Positions 8,380-16,924 of a DNA stretch of 64,000 bases are shown here, in pieces. A program made the translations under genes and the position numbers. Origin of the DNA: Arsenicibacter sp965247375 (GTDB lineage: Bacteria > Bacteroidota > Bacteroidia > Cytophagales > Spirosomataceae); NCBI GenBank assembly GCA_965247375.1, contig CBDFHU010000145.1, forward strand, positions 5,129 to 69,128. Direction: 5' to 3'. The notes beneath the pieces were generated by a model, which searched no databases, had not been told where the DNA came from, and saw nothing but the letters and a program-made list of their open reading frames with translations. How positions within the stretch are numbered: the first letter of the stretch is position 1; every line of letters starts with the position of its first letter.

Positions 8380-9633
8380 TTATAAGCTTAACAGTTCTTC
8401 GCGCAGCAGGTTCAGGACATACATCGTTGTGAGCTGAATATTCTGTTCGCGGTAAGGCCCCAGTTTCAGGAGCCGTGTTACAGTACGCCGGCCGGTAGCG
8501 CAGGCGATCCAGATGGTGCCCACCGGTTTTTCGTCGGTGCCGCCGCCCGGACCGGCAATACCGCTTGTGGCCAGCCCGACATCTGTACCCAATACACGGC
8601 GGACGCCTTCGGCCATTTCAATAATAGTCTGCTCGCTGACCGCCCCGAATGTATCCAGGGTATTCTGGCTGACGCCCAGCTGATTTACCTTGACCATATT
8701 GCTGTAGCTGACAATACTGCCCCAAAAACAGGCAGATGCGCCCGGCACTTTGGTGAGTGCCGCTGACACATGGCCGCCGGTGCAGCTTTCGGCAATGCCG
8801 AGGCTCAGGTTACGTTCCTGTAACATCCGGCCGACGACGGCTTCGATCTCGTCGTCACCATAGCCATACACATGTTTTTCGATCAGGGGCAGTACGTCGG
8901 CGGTCTGTGCTTGCAGTTGCTGGTCAAGCAGGGCTTCATCGGTGCCGGTTGCGGTAAGACGCAGTTTAACACCGCCGAAAGAAGGTAGATACGCTAAGCG
9001 GATATGGGTCGGAAGGGCATTTTCCCAGGCTTCGATCCGCTCGGCCAGAAACGATTCGCCGATCCCGACCGTCCGGATGATTTTATGTTTGATCACCGGC
9101 GGGTTAAAGTGTTCCTTTAGCCGGGGCAAAATAGCGTGCGACATGAGATTTTTCATCTCAAACGGTACGCCGGGCAGTGAGACATATACACGTCCTTCGT
9201 GCTCAATCCACATACCGGGGGCAGTTCCCCAGTTGTTTTCGATATAGGTAGCATTAGCCGGCAGAAAAGCCTGTGTCCGGTTGATGTCGGTGAGGGCACG
9301 GCCGCGGCGTTCAAAGAAAGCCGTTACAAAGGCGAGCGCCCGTTCGTTCAGGACCAGCTCCGTATTAAAGTACCGGCAGAGCGTTTGTTTGGTGATATCG
9401 TCCTTGGTAGGCCCCAGACCACCGGTGAGAATGATGATGTCTGCCCGTTGATGGGCTTCGGACAGTATTGCCAGAATCGCATCTGCCTGATCGCCTACCG
9501 AGGCCTTCCGGGTAACCCGGACGCCAATGTTTGTCAGTTCGGTTCCGATCCATTGGGTGTTTGTATCCGTGATCTGACCGAATAAAATTTCGTCGCCTAT
9601 CGTTATAACTTCGGCGCGTATGCTAGCCGCCAT
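8380..9633 (-). CDS. cinA: CinA family nicotinamide-nucleotide amidase / ADP-ribose pyrophosphatase
   Basis: 417 residues. The N-terminal MoCF-like (COG1058) domain spans about residues 1-170 (VITIGDEILFGQITDTN, TGGLGPTKDD). The C-terminal amidase domain spans about 255-417 (LGIAESCTGGHVSAALT, TSGIAGPGGGTDEKPVGT, with Ser/Thr-Gly active-site motifs). Characterised homologues deamidate nicotinamide mononucleotide in pyridine nucleotide recycling. Length is normal. A -7 box lies 90 bases upstream, and the E2 gene follows closely, so the two probably share a transcript. Confidence 0.95.
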   Translation of the reverse strand: MAASIRAEVITIGDEILFGQITDTNTQWIGTELTNIGVRVTRKASVGDQADAILAILSEAHQRADIIILTGGLGPTKDDITKQTLCRYFNTELVLNERALAFVTAFFERRGRALTDINRTQAFLPANATYIENNWGTAPGMWIEHEGRVYVSLPGVPFEMKNLMSHAILPRLKEHFNPPVIKHKIIRTVGIGESFLAERIEAWENALPTHIRLAYLPSFGGVKLRLTATGTDEALLDQQLQAQTADVLPLIEKHVYGYGDDEIEAVVGRMLQERNLSLGIAESCTGGHVSAALTKVPGASACFWGSIVSYSNMVKVNQLGVSQNTLDTFGAVSEQTIIEMAEGVRRVLGTDVGLATSGIAGPGGGTDEKPVGTIWIACATGRRTVTRLLKLGPYREQNIQLTTMYVLNLLREELLSL

Positions 9634-9723
9634 GTGTAATTAACAGAAAAAGTGATACTGAAAAAGGATGATAGATGCCCGAAATGGTGGGTTAAACCAT
9701 ATTTTTTTCAGTATTTCACGGAT

Positions 9724-9731
9724 CAAAGCTA
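9724..9731 (-). promoter_or_regulatory. TAnnTTTG -7 box for cinA
   Basis: Minus-strand TAGCTTTG, about 90 bases before the cinA start. A second minus-strand match (TACCTTTG) is at 9768-9775. Confidence 0.45.
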
Positions 9732-9794
9732 AGTTTTCGTTAAACCTTTAGGGGCTTTTGCCCGTCTCAAAGGTAGTAAAAATCATTCGGTGCG

Positions 9795-10553
9795 ATGAAA
9801 AAGATTATTTGGTTTGTTGCCTTAGGCAGCCTGATTGGTGTCCATGAGGTAAGTGCTCAGGATTCAACGAAAAAAGAAAGCGGCCTGAACAAGTTCGGTA
9901 AGTTCCTCGAAAAGGCAAGTCAGGCTGTTTCGTCCGGCTCCGGCTCGCTTACGAGTAATGAGATCGGGCAGGGTCTGAAAGAGGCGCTGAAGATAGGCGT
10001 CAGTAAAGGGTCTGATCAGGCGTCGGCGCTTGACGGCTATTTCAAAAATCAGTTGATTAAACTTGCTTTCCCGCCGGAAGCGCAGAAAGTCGAAGCTCGT
10101 TTACGCCAGATCGGTCTCGGTCCGCAGGTCGATCAGTTTATCCTGTCGATGAACAGGGCGGCTGAAGATGCAGCGAAAGAAGCCAAGCCGGTGTTCCTGA
10201 ATGCTGTTACGCAAATGACGATTCCGGATGCCGTTCAGATTCTGAAAGGCCCTGATAACGCCGCCACGCAGTACCTGCGGAAAACCAGCGGCAAAGAACT
10301 GGTAACCCGCTTTACGCCGATTATTGATGGCGCACTCAAAAAAAATAACGCAACTAAATATTATTCAGATCTGGTAAACGCCTACAACAAGTTGCCGTTA
10401 GTGAAAAAAGAAAACCCGAACCTGACGGAATATGCAACGAACAAGGCGGTTGACGGTCTTTTCCTGCTGGTTGCTCAGGAAGAAAAACAGATCCGGGAAA
10501 ATCCCCAGGCGCGGATTACTGACCTGCTGAAAAAGGTTTTCGGGGCACAATAA
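9795..10553 (+). CDS. Secreted DUF4197 domain protein
   Basis: 252 residues with a Sec signal peptide (1-21) followed by a DUF4197 domain that covers nearly all of the mature protein. Typical features are LTSNEIGQGLKEALKIGVSKG (about 54-74), FPPEAQKVEARLR and the C-terminal AVDGLFLLVAQEEKQIRENP. It is predicted to be all-helical and periplasmic. The function is unknown. The start ATG is preceded by an AT-rich stretch, and gldC follows after a hairpin, so the two are probably separately transcribed. Confidence 0.9.
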   Translation: MKKIIWFVALGSLIGVHEVSAQDSTKKESGLNKFGKFLEKASQAVSSGSGSLTSNEIGQGLKEALKIGVSKGSDQASALDGYFKNQLIKLAFPPEAQKVEARLRQIGLGPQVDQFILSMNRAAEDAAKEAKPVFLNAVTQMTIPDAVQILKGPDNAATQYLRKTSGKELVTRFTPIIDGALKKNNATKYYSDLVNAYNKLPLVKKENPNLTEYATNKAVDGLFLLVAQEEKQIRENPQARITDLLKKVFGAQ

Positions 10554-10579
10554 GCCCGGAAACCGGACGAGTAATGGCA

Positions 10580-10610
10580 AACGCGGGCAGGAATGTCCGC
10601 GTTCCTTTTT
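10580..10610 (+). terminator. Hairpin terminator after the DUF4197 gene, abutting the gldC promoter
   Basis: AACGCGG (10580-10586) pairs with CCGCGTT (10597-10603), followed by a T-run at 10606-10610. The last T is also the first base of the gldC -7 box. Confidence 0.6.
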
Positions 10611-10617
10611 ACTTTTG
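10610..10617 (+). promoter_or_regulatory. TAnnTTTG -7 box of gldC, leaderless spacing
   Basis: TACTTTTG ends five bases before the ATG at 10623, the same spacing seen at rsmE. Confidence 0.6.
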
Positions 10618-10622
10618 TGTTT

Positions 10623-10964
10623 ATGAAAAAGTCAGAAATCAATTTTACAATCGAATTAGATAATGAAAGCGTCCCTGAAAAAATCTACTGGGATGCTACC
10701 GAGAACCCCAACGAAGGTTTGAGCGACTCGCGCGCCGTGGCCATCGGTGTATGGGATCATTATCACAACAGTACGCTGCAGATCGCACTCTGGACAAAGG
10801 ACATGGAAGTGTTTGATATGAAGCGTTTTGCCATCGAAATGATGGATGGCTTAGCGACAAATATTGCCAATGCAACCGGCGACCAGGCCATGGCCGACGA
10901 TATCTTGAGTCTGTGTAAGGTATTGAGCCGCCGGGTGCAGGACGAGATCCGTCGTCAGAAATAA
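10623..10964 (+). CDS. gldC: Gliding motility protein GldC
   Basis: 113 residues from ATG 10623 (MKKSEINFTIELD). GldC is a small soluble protein linked to the gliding machinery of Bacteroidota. Recognisable segments are the KSEINF...VPEKIYWDAT start, ALWTKDMEVFDMKRF (near residues 61-75), and a helical C-terminus with LSRRVQDEIR. Length agrees with the family. I reject the upstream ATG at 10593 because it lies before the -7 box and inside the preceding hairpin. No other gld gene is near, so gldC stands alone. The call rests on remembered sequence similarity. Confidence 0.87.
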   Translation: MKKSEINFTIELDNESVPEKIYWDATENPNEGLSDSRAVAIGVWDHYHNSTLQIALWTKDMEVFDMKRFAIEMMDGLATNIANATGDQAMADDILSLCKVLSRRVQDEIRRQK

Positions 10965-11000
10965 AATCGTAAGCCGTAGACCCGTCTGAGAACGCTTTTC

Positions 11001-12191
11001 ATGAATAGATTAAACTGGTTTTTTGTCGTACTGCTCTCGGTTACGACGGTAGTTGCCCAGAAAGGAATTGATTTCCGGTCAGAATCAATTGATCAGGTTT
11101 TCCAGAATGCCCGCCGCACCGGAAAACCGGTTTTTGTCGAGATTTATTCGCCCGACTGCCACGTTTGTCAGAGTTTTATGCCGACACTGGCCGATCCTAG
11201 GGTGGGTAAGTTTTACAACGAAAAGTTTGTCAGTAAAAAGCTTGAGCTGATGAATCAGTCGACGCAGGACTGGCTGAAAGCACACCGGTTATATGTGCCT
11301 TCGCTGCCGCTCTTCCTGTATTTCGACGGACAGCAGACCCTGATTCATTACGCGATGAGCAATAATTCGGCCGACGAAGTCATCCGGCACGGCACCGTTG
11401 CCACCGATCCGAAGAAGCGGGCTCAGACCTTCCGTCAGCGGTTTGAGAAAGGGGAGCGCGATGCGAACTTCCTGATCGATTACGGGATGTACGCCAAGGT
11501 TACGACCGATACGGTCGGTAATCTGAAAGCGATGGAGGCGTACGCTAAACAGCAGCCGGCCAGCACCTATGCCAATCAGACCAACTGGCTGGTTTTGCAA
11601 AAGCTGATTATGGATTCGGATAACCCGCTCGCGGTGTATTTTATCAATAATCAGGGCGCTTACAAGCAATATGGTCCGCAGCCGGTGCATGATGTGGCCG
11701 AGAACATCATTATGTCGTCGCTGTATTGCAGCCGTGCCGGTCGCTACGAGCCGTCGCGCATTCTGCGGATCAGGGATCAGCTGGTAAAAATCGGTGTTAC
11801 TCCGCAGGTGGCGGCAAACCGTACGCTCTTGCCGGAAGTGGGTGCCTATTTTCGGGCAAAGCAAACGGAAAAAGCGACGGCACGGATGGATAAACAGGCC
11901 AATACCGCCCCACTGACTGTACCGGAGTTTATCTATATCTGCCGGTACTTCAACAAGAATAGTCCTGATGCAACCGATGTGCCGACTGTACTCAAATGGA
12001 GTAACAAGGCGCTGGGCATGAAACCGACGGCGAATGAGCAGGCTGATCTGTATTATGAGCAGGCAGAAGCGTACCGTCGGGCGGGTAAAAAAGCAGACGG
12101 GCTGAAAGCGGCTCAGAAGTCCATGGATCTGGCAAAGGCAGCCAAAATGGACACGAAGCGGAATGTGACGCAGCTGAGTAAGCTGAAGTAA
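11001..12191 (+). CDS. Periplasmic thioredoxin-family protein with C-terminal repeat region
   Basis: 396 residues. A signal peptide (1-19, cleaved after VVAQ) is followed by a thioredoxin-like domain (about 22-130) with the redox motif CHVC at residues 53-56 and the usual cis-Pro region (YVPSLPLFLYF). Residues 140-396 are helical and TPR-like, ending in YEQAEAYRRAGKKADGLKA. The thioredoxin part probably reduces or isomerises disulfides in envelope proteins; the repeat part may bind partners. It is separated from gldC by 36 bases and could be co-transcribed. A hairpin follows the stop codon. Confidence 0.88.
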   Translation: MNRLNWFFVVLLSVTTVVAQKGIDFRSESIDQVFQNARRTGKPVFVEIYSPDCHVCQSFMPTLADPRVGKFYNEKFVSKKLELMNQSTQDWLKAHRLYVPSLPLFLYFDGQQTLIHYAMSNNSADEVIRHGTVATDPKKRAQTFRQRFEKGERDANFLIDYGMYAKVTTDTVGNLKAMEAYAKQQPASTYANQTNWLVLQKLIMDSDNPLAVYFINNQGAYKQYGPQPVHDVAENIIMSSLYCSRAGRYEPSRILRIRDQLVKIGVTPQVAANRTLLPEVGAYFRAKQTEKATARMDKQANTAPLTVPEFIYICRYFNKNSPDATDVPTVLKWSNKALGMKPTANEQADLYYEQAEAYRRAGKKADGLKAAQKSMDLAKAAKMDTKRNVTQLSKLK

Positions 12192-12210
12192 ACGTGTGAA
12201 TACATATATG

Positions 12211-12250
12211 ACAGAGGGCCGGTCTGCTTTTCAGCGAACCGGCCCTCTGT
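12211..12250. terminator. Hairpin between convergent genes
   Basis: 13-bp perfect arms (12211-12223 and 12238-12250, ACAGAGGGCCGGT) with a 14-base loop lie between the thioredoxin and TPR stop codons. The T-run is weak (CTGTTTATTG). Confidence 0.7.
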
Positions 12251-12254
12251 CTGT

Positions 12255-12806
12255 TTATTGATTAACCATTCCCCGCATAAAAGGTGGTTGCTGGAGCATA
12301 TAGGCTGAATTTTCGTCGCCGAGCATAACGGCGCGGTTCAGGTCGCTTTCCGCCTGGGTATGCTGGCTGAGTTGTAACCTGGCAATGGCCCGCCAGCGAT
12401 AAGCGTCGGGCTGTTCGTCGCGGAAGTGCCAGACCGCTTTGTCGAACTCCCGGAATGCGTCCTGATATTGTTCGACGGCATAATACGCAATGCCGCGGTC
12501 CAGGTAGCTGTCGGCCAGTGTATTATCGCGGTTCAGGGCCTGCGTCAGGTCGTAGATCGCCGAATAATAGTTCTGGTTTGCCAGCTGGCACTTTCCACGG
12601 AACGCGTAGGCCAGAGCCGATTTCGGATTTTGTCGGACGGCCTGGTTAAAATACGCGTATCCCTGCTCAAACTCACGTTGTTGCAGCAAACGAATGCCTT
12701 CTTCAAAACGGACCCGGTCCTTATCGGCAGGGGTATCGTGATCCATTGTAAAGTACCGTATGACCAGGTAAAAGAAATAAAGCAAAAAAAACAGCGAGAT
12801 TTCCAT
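12255..12806 (-). CDS. Membrane-anchored TPR protein
   Basis: 183 residues. Residues about 3-19 form an N-terminal hydrophobic anchor (LFFLLYFFYLVIRYF). Four TPR units follow from about residue 33: FEQGYAYFNQAVRQNPKSA, YYSAIYDLTQALNRDNTLA, YQDAFREFDKAVWHF and HTQAESDLNRAVMLGD. It is a scaffold-type protein without a visible catalytic domain. The partner cannot be inferred. It is convergent with the thioredoxin gene, with the hairpin between them. Confidence 0.85.
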   Translation of the reverse strand: MEISLFFLLYFFYLVIRYFTMDHDTPADKDRVRFEEGIRLLQQREFEQGYAYFNQAVRQNPKSALAYAFRGKCQLANQNYYSAIYDLTQALNRDNTLADSYLDRGIAYYAVEQYQDAFREFDKAVWHFRDEQPDAYRWRAIARLQLSQHTQAESDLNRAVMLGDENSAYMLQQPPFMRGMVNQ

Positions 12807-12881
12807 ATGCGCGGTTAGCCAGGCATGCTTACGAAAATACGAATTTCAGTGCAATTGCAATTGCCAGCCAGATGTCAGGCT

Positions 12882-13247
12882 TTATGCTGCGGTATTATTG
12901 TCGAGACTATCGCGTACCGCTTTGGGTAAACTTTTCCGGACAAGCTCATACGAGTGGTCAATCCATTCCCGTACGTGGCTGTCGCGGATACCGCCGTCAA
13001 CGATAACGGTGTTCCAGTGCTTTTTATTCATGTGATACCCCGGCTTAACCGCATCAAACTCCTCGCGAAGCTGCACAGCCAGTTCCGGATCACACTTCAG
13101 GTTAACCTGTACCGGCCGTGATTCGATATCGGTCAGGGCAAAAATTTTGCCACCGACTTTAAATACCAGTGTCGTTTCACCAAACGGAAATGATTCCGTA
13201 GCAGCCGGCCGGCTCAGGCAATAGTCACGCAGCGTTTCAATGTTCAT
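12882..13247 (-). CDS. MmcQ/YjbR family protein
   Basis: 121 residues from the ATG at 13247 (MNIETLRDYCLSRPAATESF). It is a YjbR/CyaY-like small domain, with the FPFGETTLVFKVGGKIFAL strand region (about residues 20-38), PVQVNLKCDPELA, and the C-terminal HMNKKHWNTVIVDGGI...DHSYELVRKSLP. The family has a double-wing fold proposed to bind DNA; its real role is unclear. The start overlaps the stop of the preceding small membrane-protein gene by four bases (ATGA), so the pair is likely translationally coupled. Confidence 0.9.
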   Translation of the reverse strand: MNIETLRDYCLSRPAATESFPFGETTLVFKVGGKIFALTDIESRPVQVNLKCDPELAVQLREEFDAVKPGYHMNKKHWNTVIVDGGIRDSHVREWIDHSYELVRKSLPKAVRDSLDNNTAA

Positions 13248-13432
13248 CGGGTGCAGGCTCTGACAATCATGACCACCAGACAAAACAGGAACATCACAAT
13301 CGAAATCCGGTTGATGCCGTGCATCATGCGCAGGTTCTGACTTGTGGGTGCGTTCGGGTCCGGTTTCCGGAACACCCGGATAAAATAACTGAATACCGGA
13401 CCAATCTTGAAATAATCTATGAATCTGTTCAT
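13244..13432 (-). CDS. Small inner-membrane protein (possibly DUF6728-type)
   Basis: 62 residues: MNRFIDYFKIGPVFSYFIRV at the N-terminus, a polar stretch KPDPNAPTSQNLRMMHGINR, then one transmembrane helix (about residues 43-58, ISIVMFLFCLVVMIVR). The basic N-terminus plus single C-terminal helix resembles a small Bacteroidota family that I recall as DUF6728, but I hold that name loosely. Its ATGA overlap with the MmcQ/YjbR gene supports that it is real. The function is unknown. Confidence 0.7.
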   Translation of the reverse strand: MNRFIDYFKIGPVFSYFIRVFRKPDPNAPTSQNLRMMHGINRISIVMFLFCLVVMIVRACTR

Positions 13433-13456
13433 CGTAAACGAATCTATACTATGAAA

Positions 13457-15460
13457 CTATATTTCAGCGGCAACGGGTTCCAGCCAGCGGCCATCTTCCC
13501 GGATCAGCTCGATCAGGTCGTCTACAGCGCGGTCGGCCGGTACTGATTTTTTGATCACCTGCTGCCCTCGGTACAACGCAATTTTGTCGCGGCCAATGCC
13601 CACATACCCGTAATCGGCATCGGCCATTTCGCCCGGCCCGTTCACAATGCAGCCCATGATACCGATTTTAACTCCTTTCAGGTGGTCGGTCCGCTGCCGG
13701 ATTTTGGCTGTAGTCTCCTGCAGATCGAACAGCGTACGCCCACACGACGGGCAGGAAATGTATTCGGTTTTGGTAATCCGTGTCCGCGCCGCCTGTAAAA
13801 TGCCGAAATCAATGCTGTTATTGCGTTTCCGGTCATCGGCAGTCGTATCGGCGGTACTTGTCAGCATTACGCCATCGCCGAAGCCATCTACCAGCAAACC
13901 GCCAAAGTCGGTGGCGGCATAGAGCGTTAGGTTATCATCAGAAGCATGCGCAAAACCACGAACCAGCACTACCGGTACCGTAATCGCCTGATTGACCAGT
14001 TCGATGAACAACCGGCGCAGGGCAGGCATGGCATGCGTGTTTGCCGTTTGTGCCATTAAGACCACTTGCTGATCCTGCTTTACCGCATCCAGTAATGGCT
14101 GCGAAACCGTTTCCGGCGAAATACGGACAAACGTAAGCCGTGGGTGCAGGGCGTCTTTTCCGGCGTTCAGGTACTCACTTTCCGTTAATAACGGAAAGCA
14201 ATTCTGCTGATCGGCTGATTGCTGCCATACGGCGTAATCCTGAATTTCTTTCAGACCGTTGGGTAACATGAAGGCCGCCGGCGTGGCACCGGTATAAATG
14301 TAATCGGCGCCCAGGTCGTTCATCCGCCACTTATCAGGAACCGGCAGGTAAAAATGCCCGATTGATTTAAGGTCGTCATGTTCCGTAACCGGCTGATGAC
14401 TGAAATCGGCTACCACGCGGGGTACGTTACTACCCCCAAAGTTTGCAACTTCGTGCGTAATCCGCCGACTGTACTGAAACGGATTGTACGGAAGCGCTGA
14501 CGTAACCGGCGCAATAGGCTGAGCGGTTGCAGACCGGTGCGTATATCGGTTGATGAGGGCCTTGCAGACCGGCACTTCAAACTCCGGTTCTTCGGTCAGT
14601 GAAACCCGGACCGTGTCGCCCAGGCCGTCTTCGAGCAGTGTTCCGATGCCAACGGCTGATTTGATACGGCCGTCTTCGGCTTCGCCGGCCTCGGTTACCC
14701 CGAGGTGCAGCGGATACGGCTTCATGCCTTCTTCGGCAAGCCGTTGGACCAGCAGCCGGTAGGCCTGAACCATCACCTGCGGGTTCGACGACTTCATCGA
14801 TAGCACAATATTATAGTAGTTCTCGTCTTCGCAGATACGCAGGAACTCCAGGGCCGATTCGACCATCCCAACCGGCGTATCGCCGTAACGGCTCAGAATC
14901 CGGTCCGACAGGGAGCCGTGGTTGGTGCCAATCCGCATGGCCGTACCGTATTCCTTGCAGATCCGGACCAGCGGCAGAAATTTATCGCGGATACGTTCCA
15001 GCTCGGCGGCATAGGATGCATCGGTATAGTCGATGTGCTCGAACCGTTTCCGGTCGGCATAGTTACCCGGATTGATCCGGACTTTTTCAACAATCCGTGC
15101 GGCCAGTTCGGCGGCGTTCGGCGTAAAATGAATATCAGCGACAAGCGGGGTATTGTATCCGCGCACGCGCAGTTCTTTGCGGATATTTTCAAGATTCTGC
15201 GCTTCCTTTACGCTGGGTGCCGTGATCCTGACATACTCGCAACCGGCGTCGATCATCCGGATACATTGCTCCACAGAGCCTAAGGTATCCATGGTATCAA
15301 CGGTCGTCATCGACTGGACCCGGATCGGAAAATCAGAGCCAAGCGGTATGTCGCCAACGGAAACCGTGACCGTTTTCCGGCGACTATATTCGGTAAGTGA
15401 GGGGGCGTAAAGAGCGGGAATGAGTGCCTCGGCGGGCGATGTCAACAATGTGTCGGGCAT
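13457..15460 (-). CDS. ispG: 4-hydroxy-3-methylbut-2-en-1-yl diphosphate synthase IspG, long form
   Basis: A 667-residue [4Fe-4S] enzyme of the MEP isoprenoid pathway, converting MEcPP to HMBPP. A TIM barrel covers about residues 20-300 (TVSVGDIPLG, VQSMTTVDTMDT, VADIHFTPNAA). A central extra domain spans about 300-560; this long form is usual in Bacteroidota, Chlorobi and plants, compared with about 370 residues in Escherichia coli. The iron-sulfur domain has Cys570 and Cys573 in SCPSCGRTLFD, Cys604 in GCIVNGPGE, and Glu611. The ATG at 15460 lies 28 bases after a -7 box. Confident call. Confidence 0.97.
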   Translation of the reverse strand: MPDTLLTSPAEALIPALYAPSLTEYSRRKTVTVSVGDIPLGSDFPIRVQSMTTVDTMDTLGSVEQCIRMIDAGCEYVRITAPSVKEAQNLENIRKELRVRGYNTPLVADIHFTPNAAELAARIVEKVRINPGNYADRKRFEHIDYTDASYAAELERIRDKFLPLVRICKEYGTAMRIGTNHGSLSDRILSRYGDTPVGMVESALEFLRICEDENYYNIVLSMKSSNPQVMVQAYRLLVQRLAEEGMKPYPLHLGVTEAGEAEDGRIKSAVGIGTLLEDGLGDTVRVSLTEEPEFEVPVCKALINRYTHRSATAQPIAPVTSALPYNPFQYSRRITHEVANFGGSNVPRVVADFSHQPVTEHDDLKSIGHFYLPVPDKWRMNDLGADYIYTGATPAAFMLPNGLKEIQDYAVWQQSADQQNCFPLLTESEYLNAGKDALHPRLTFVRISPETVSQPLLDAVKQDQQVVLMAQTANTHAMPALRRLFIELVNQAITVPVVLVRGFAHASDDNLTLYAATDFGGLLVDGFGDGVMLTSTADTTADDRKRNNSIDFGILQAARTRITKTEYISCPSCGRTLFDLQETTAKIRQRTDHLKGVKIGIMGCIVNGPGEMADADYGYVGIGRDKIALYRGQQVIKKSVPADRAVDDLIELIREDGRWLEPVAAEI

Positions 15461-15488
15461 ACCTAACAGAACCAGGTTCGTTATCCGG

Positions 15489-15496
15489 CAAAGGTA
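15489..15496 (-). promoter_or_regulatory. TAnnTTTG -7 box of ispG
   Basis: Minus-strand TACCTTTG, 28 bases before the ispG start. This spacing is compatible with a short leader. Confidence 0.5.
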
Positions 15497-15580
15497 CGGA
15501 AAAAGCCGAAGCTAAGCGGTATTCTGGTCTAGATGTAAAACCCGGATCTGTTGGGAATTGTTCGGGAGCGGAGGGGAGAA

Positions 15581-15622
15581 CTTCGCGGAAACAGCGGGCA
15601 TCGGCTCACTGTTTCCGCGAAG
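15581..15622 (-). terminator. Hairpin downstream of the sugar transporter gene
   Basis: 14-bp perfect arms (15581-15594 and 15609-15622, CTTCGCGGAAACAG) with a 14-base loop, just after the transporter stop codon. It lacks a T-tract, so termination is only probable. Confidence 0.55.
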
Positions 15623-15629
15623 GAGAAGC

Positions 15630-16844
15630 TTACCAGCGGGTCTTTTTGTAGCCGGCCAGCGAATAATATAAAATAACGCCAAACAGCGGCAGCAGGAGCG
15701 CGTAGGCATTCTTAAACTCAGTAACGTCGGTCAGGTAACCGTGTACCAGCGGTAAAACGGCACCTCCTGAAATACCCATAATCAGTAGGGCAGAGCCGAT
15801 TTTCGTGAAAGGTCCGAGGCGGTTCAGGGCCAGCGGCCACACGGCCGGCCAGATTGGTGCAATGGCAAAACCCATCAGCGCAATGCAAAGGATTGAATAA
15901 AAGCCGCTTGTCAACAGGGCACCGACCGTAAGCACGATGGCCAGGACCGAACCGAAGCGTAGTGCCGTTGTCTGGGAAATATACTTCGGAATCAGCACGA
16001 TACCCAGCAGGTAACCGGCCAGCAAACCGGCCAGCGTGTAGGACGTAAAGTGCTTGGCTTCATCATTGGAGAAACCGATGGCCGTACCGTAGTTGATAAT
16101 GGTATCACCGGCAATTACTTCGGCGCCCACATAGCAGAACAGAGCCAGTACGCCCAGTACCAGGTTCGGGAACTGCCATACGCTGGTATACGTCGATTTT
16201 TCGCTGGCAGTATCGTCATCGTCTTGCTCCTCAGATACTTCCGGCAGGGTTGAGAAGCGAATCAGGAGAGCCAGTACAACCAGCACCCCGGTCAAAATCA
16301 GGTAAGGCGTCACCACCTTGTCGAGATTGGCCGAGCCGCTGCTTAACAGGATGCCGCCGAATACCAGCTGACTACAGATACCGGCCAGTTTGTTGGCAAC
16401 CCCCATGAAACTGATCCGCTGGGCTGCACTTTCGCGGGGACCAAGGATCGTGACATAAGGGTTCGAAGCCGTCTGGAGCACTGTCAGACCGATACCGATC
16501 AGGAACAGACCCACAAGGAAGAGCGGATACGAAACCACTTTGGCCGCCGGTACGAAAATCAGAGTCCCAATAGCCATTGTCAGTAAACCGATGGACATCC
16601 CGTTTTTAAAGCCCGTCTTTTTCAACACCGCCGACGACGGAATGGCCATCAGGGTGTAGGAAATAAAGAACGCAAACGCCACCAGGTTCGACTGTAGGTT
16701 GTTGAGGCTGAACGCCTGTTTGAAAAACGTGATTAACACGCTGTTCACCCACGTGACAAAACCGAAAATAAAAAATAATGCACCGATAATCATCAGCGGC
16801 CCGATGTAGCTGGTGCTGGTTTGAGGTTTTGGAGCTGAAACCAT
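15630..16844 (-). CDS. Sugar MFS transporter, FucP/GluP-like
   Basis: 404 residues with about 12 membrane helices, of the FucP-type branch of the major facilitator superfamily that imports sugars with protons. Diagnostic stretches are FFIFGFVTWVNSVLITFFKQ (about 23-42), FFISYTLMAIPSSAVLKKTG, and GIGLTVLQTASNPYVTILGP with the conserved NPYV. A charged acidic loop (EEQDDDDTASEK, about residue 207-218) separates the two six-helix halves. The substrate is not predictable; it may import glucose, fucose or related sugars. It lies beside the methyltransferase and the DUF1080/GMC sugar-oxidation genes, so it may serve that module. Confidence 0.9.
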   Translation of the reverse strand: MVSAPKPQTSTSYIGPLMIIGALFFIFGFVTWVNSVLITFFKQAFSLNNLQSNLVAFAFFISYTLMAIPSSAVLKKTGFKNGMSIGLLTMAIGTLIFVPAAKVVSYPLFLVGLFLIGIGLTVLQTASNPYVTILGPRESAAQRISFMGVANKLAGICSQLVFGGILLSSGSANLDKVVTPYLILTGVLVVLALLIRFSTLPEVSEEQDDDDTASEKSTYTSVWQFPNLVLGVLALFCYVGAEVIAGDTIINYGTAIGFSNDEAKHFTSYTLAGLLAGYLLGIVLIPKYISQTTALRFGSVLAIVLTVGALLTSGFYSILCIALMGFAIAPIWPAVWPLALNRLGPFTKIGSALLIMGISGGAVLPLVHGYLTDVTEFKNAYALLLPLFGVILYYSLAGYKKTRW

Positions 16845-16924
16845 TTCAGATTAAGTAATTGAGTACGTTGATTTAAAAATACGTCGAAATGAAACCATGA
16901 AAATACAGGATTCCGACGGTATTA

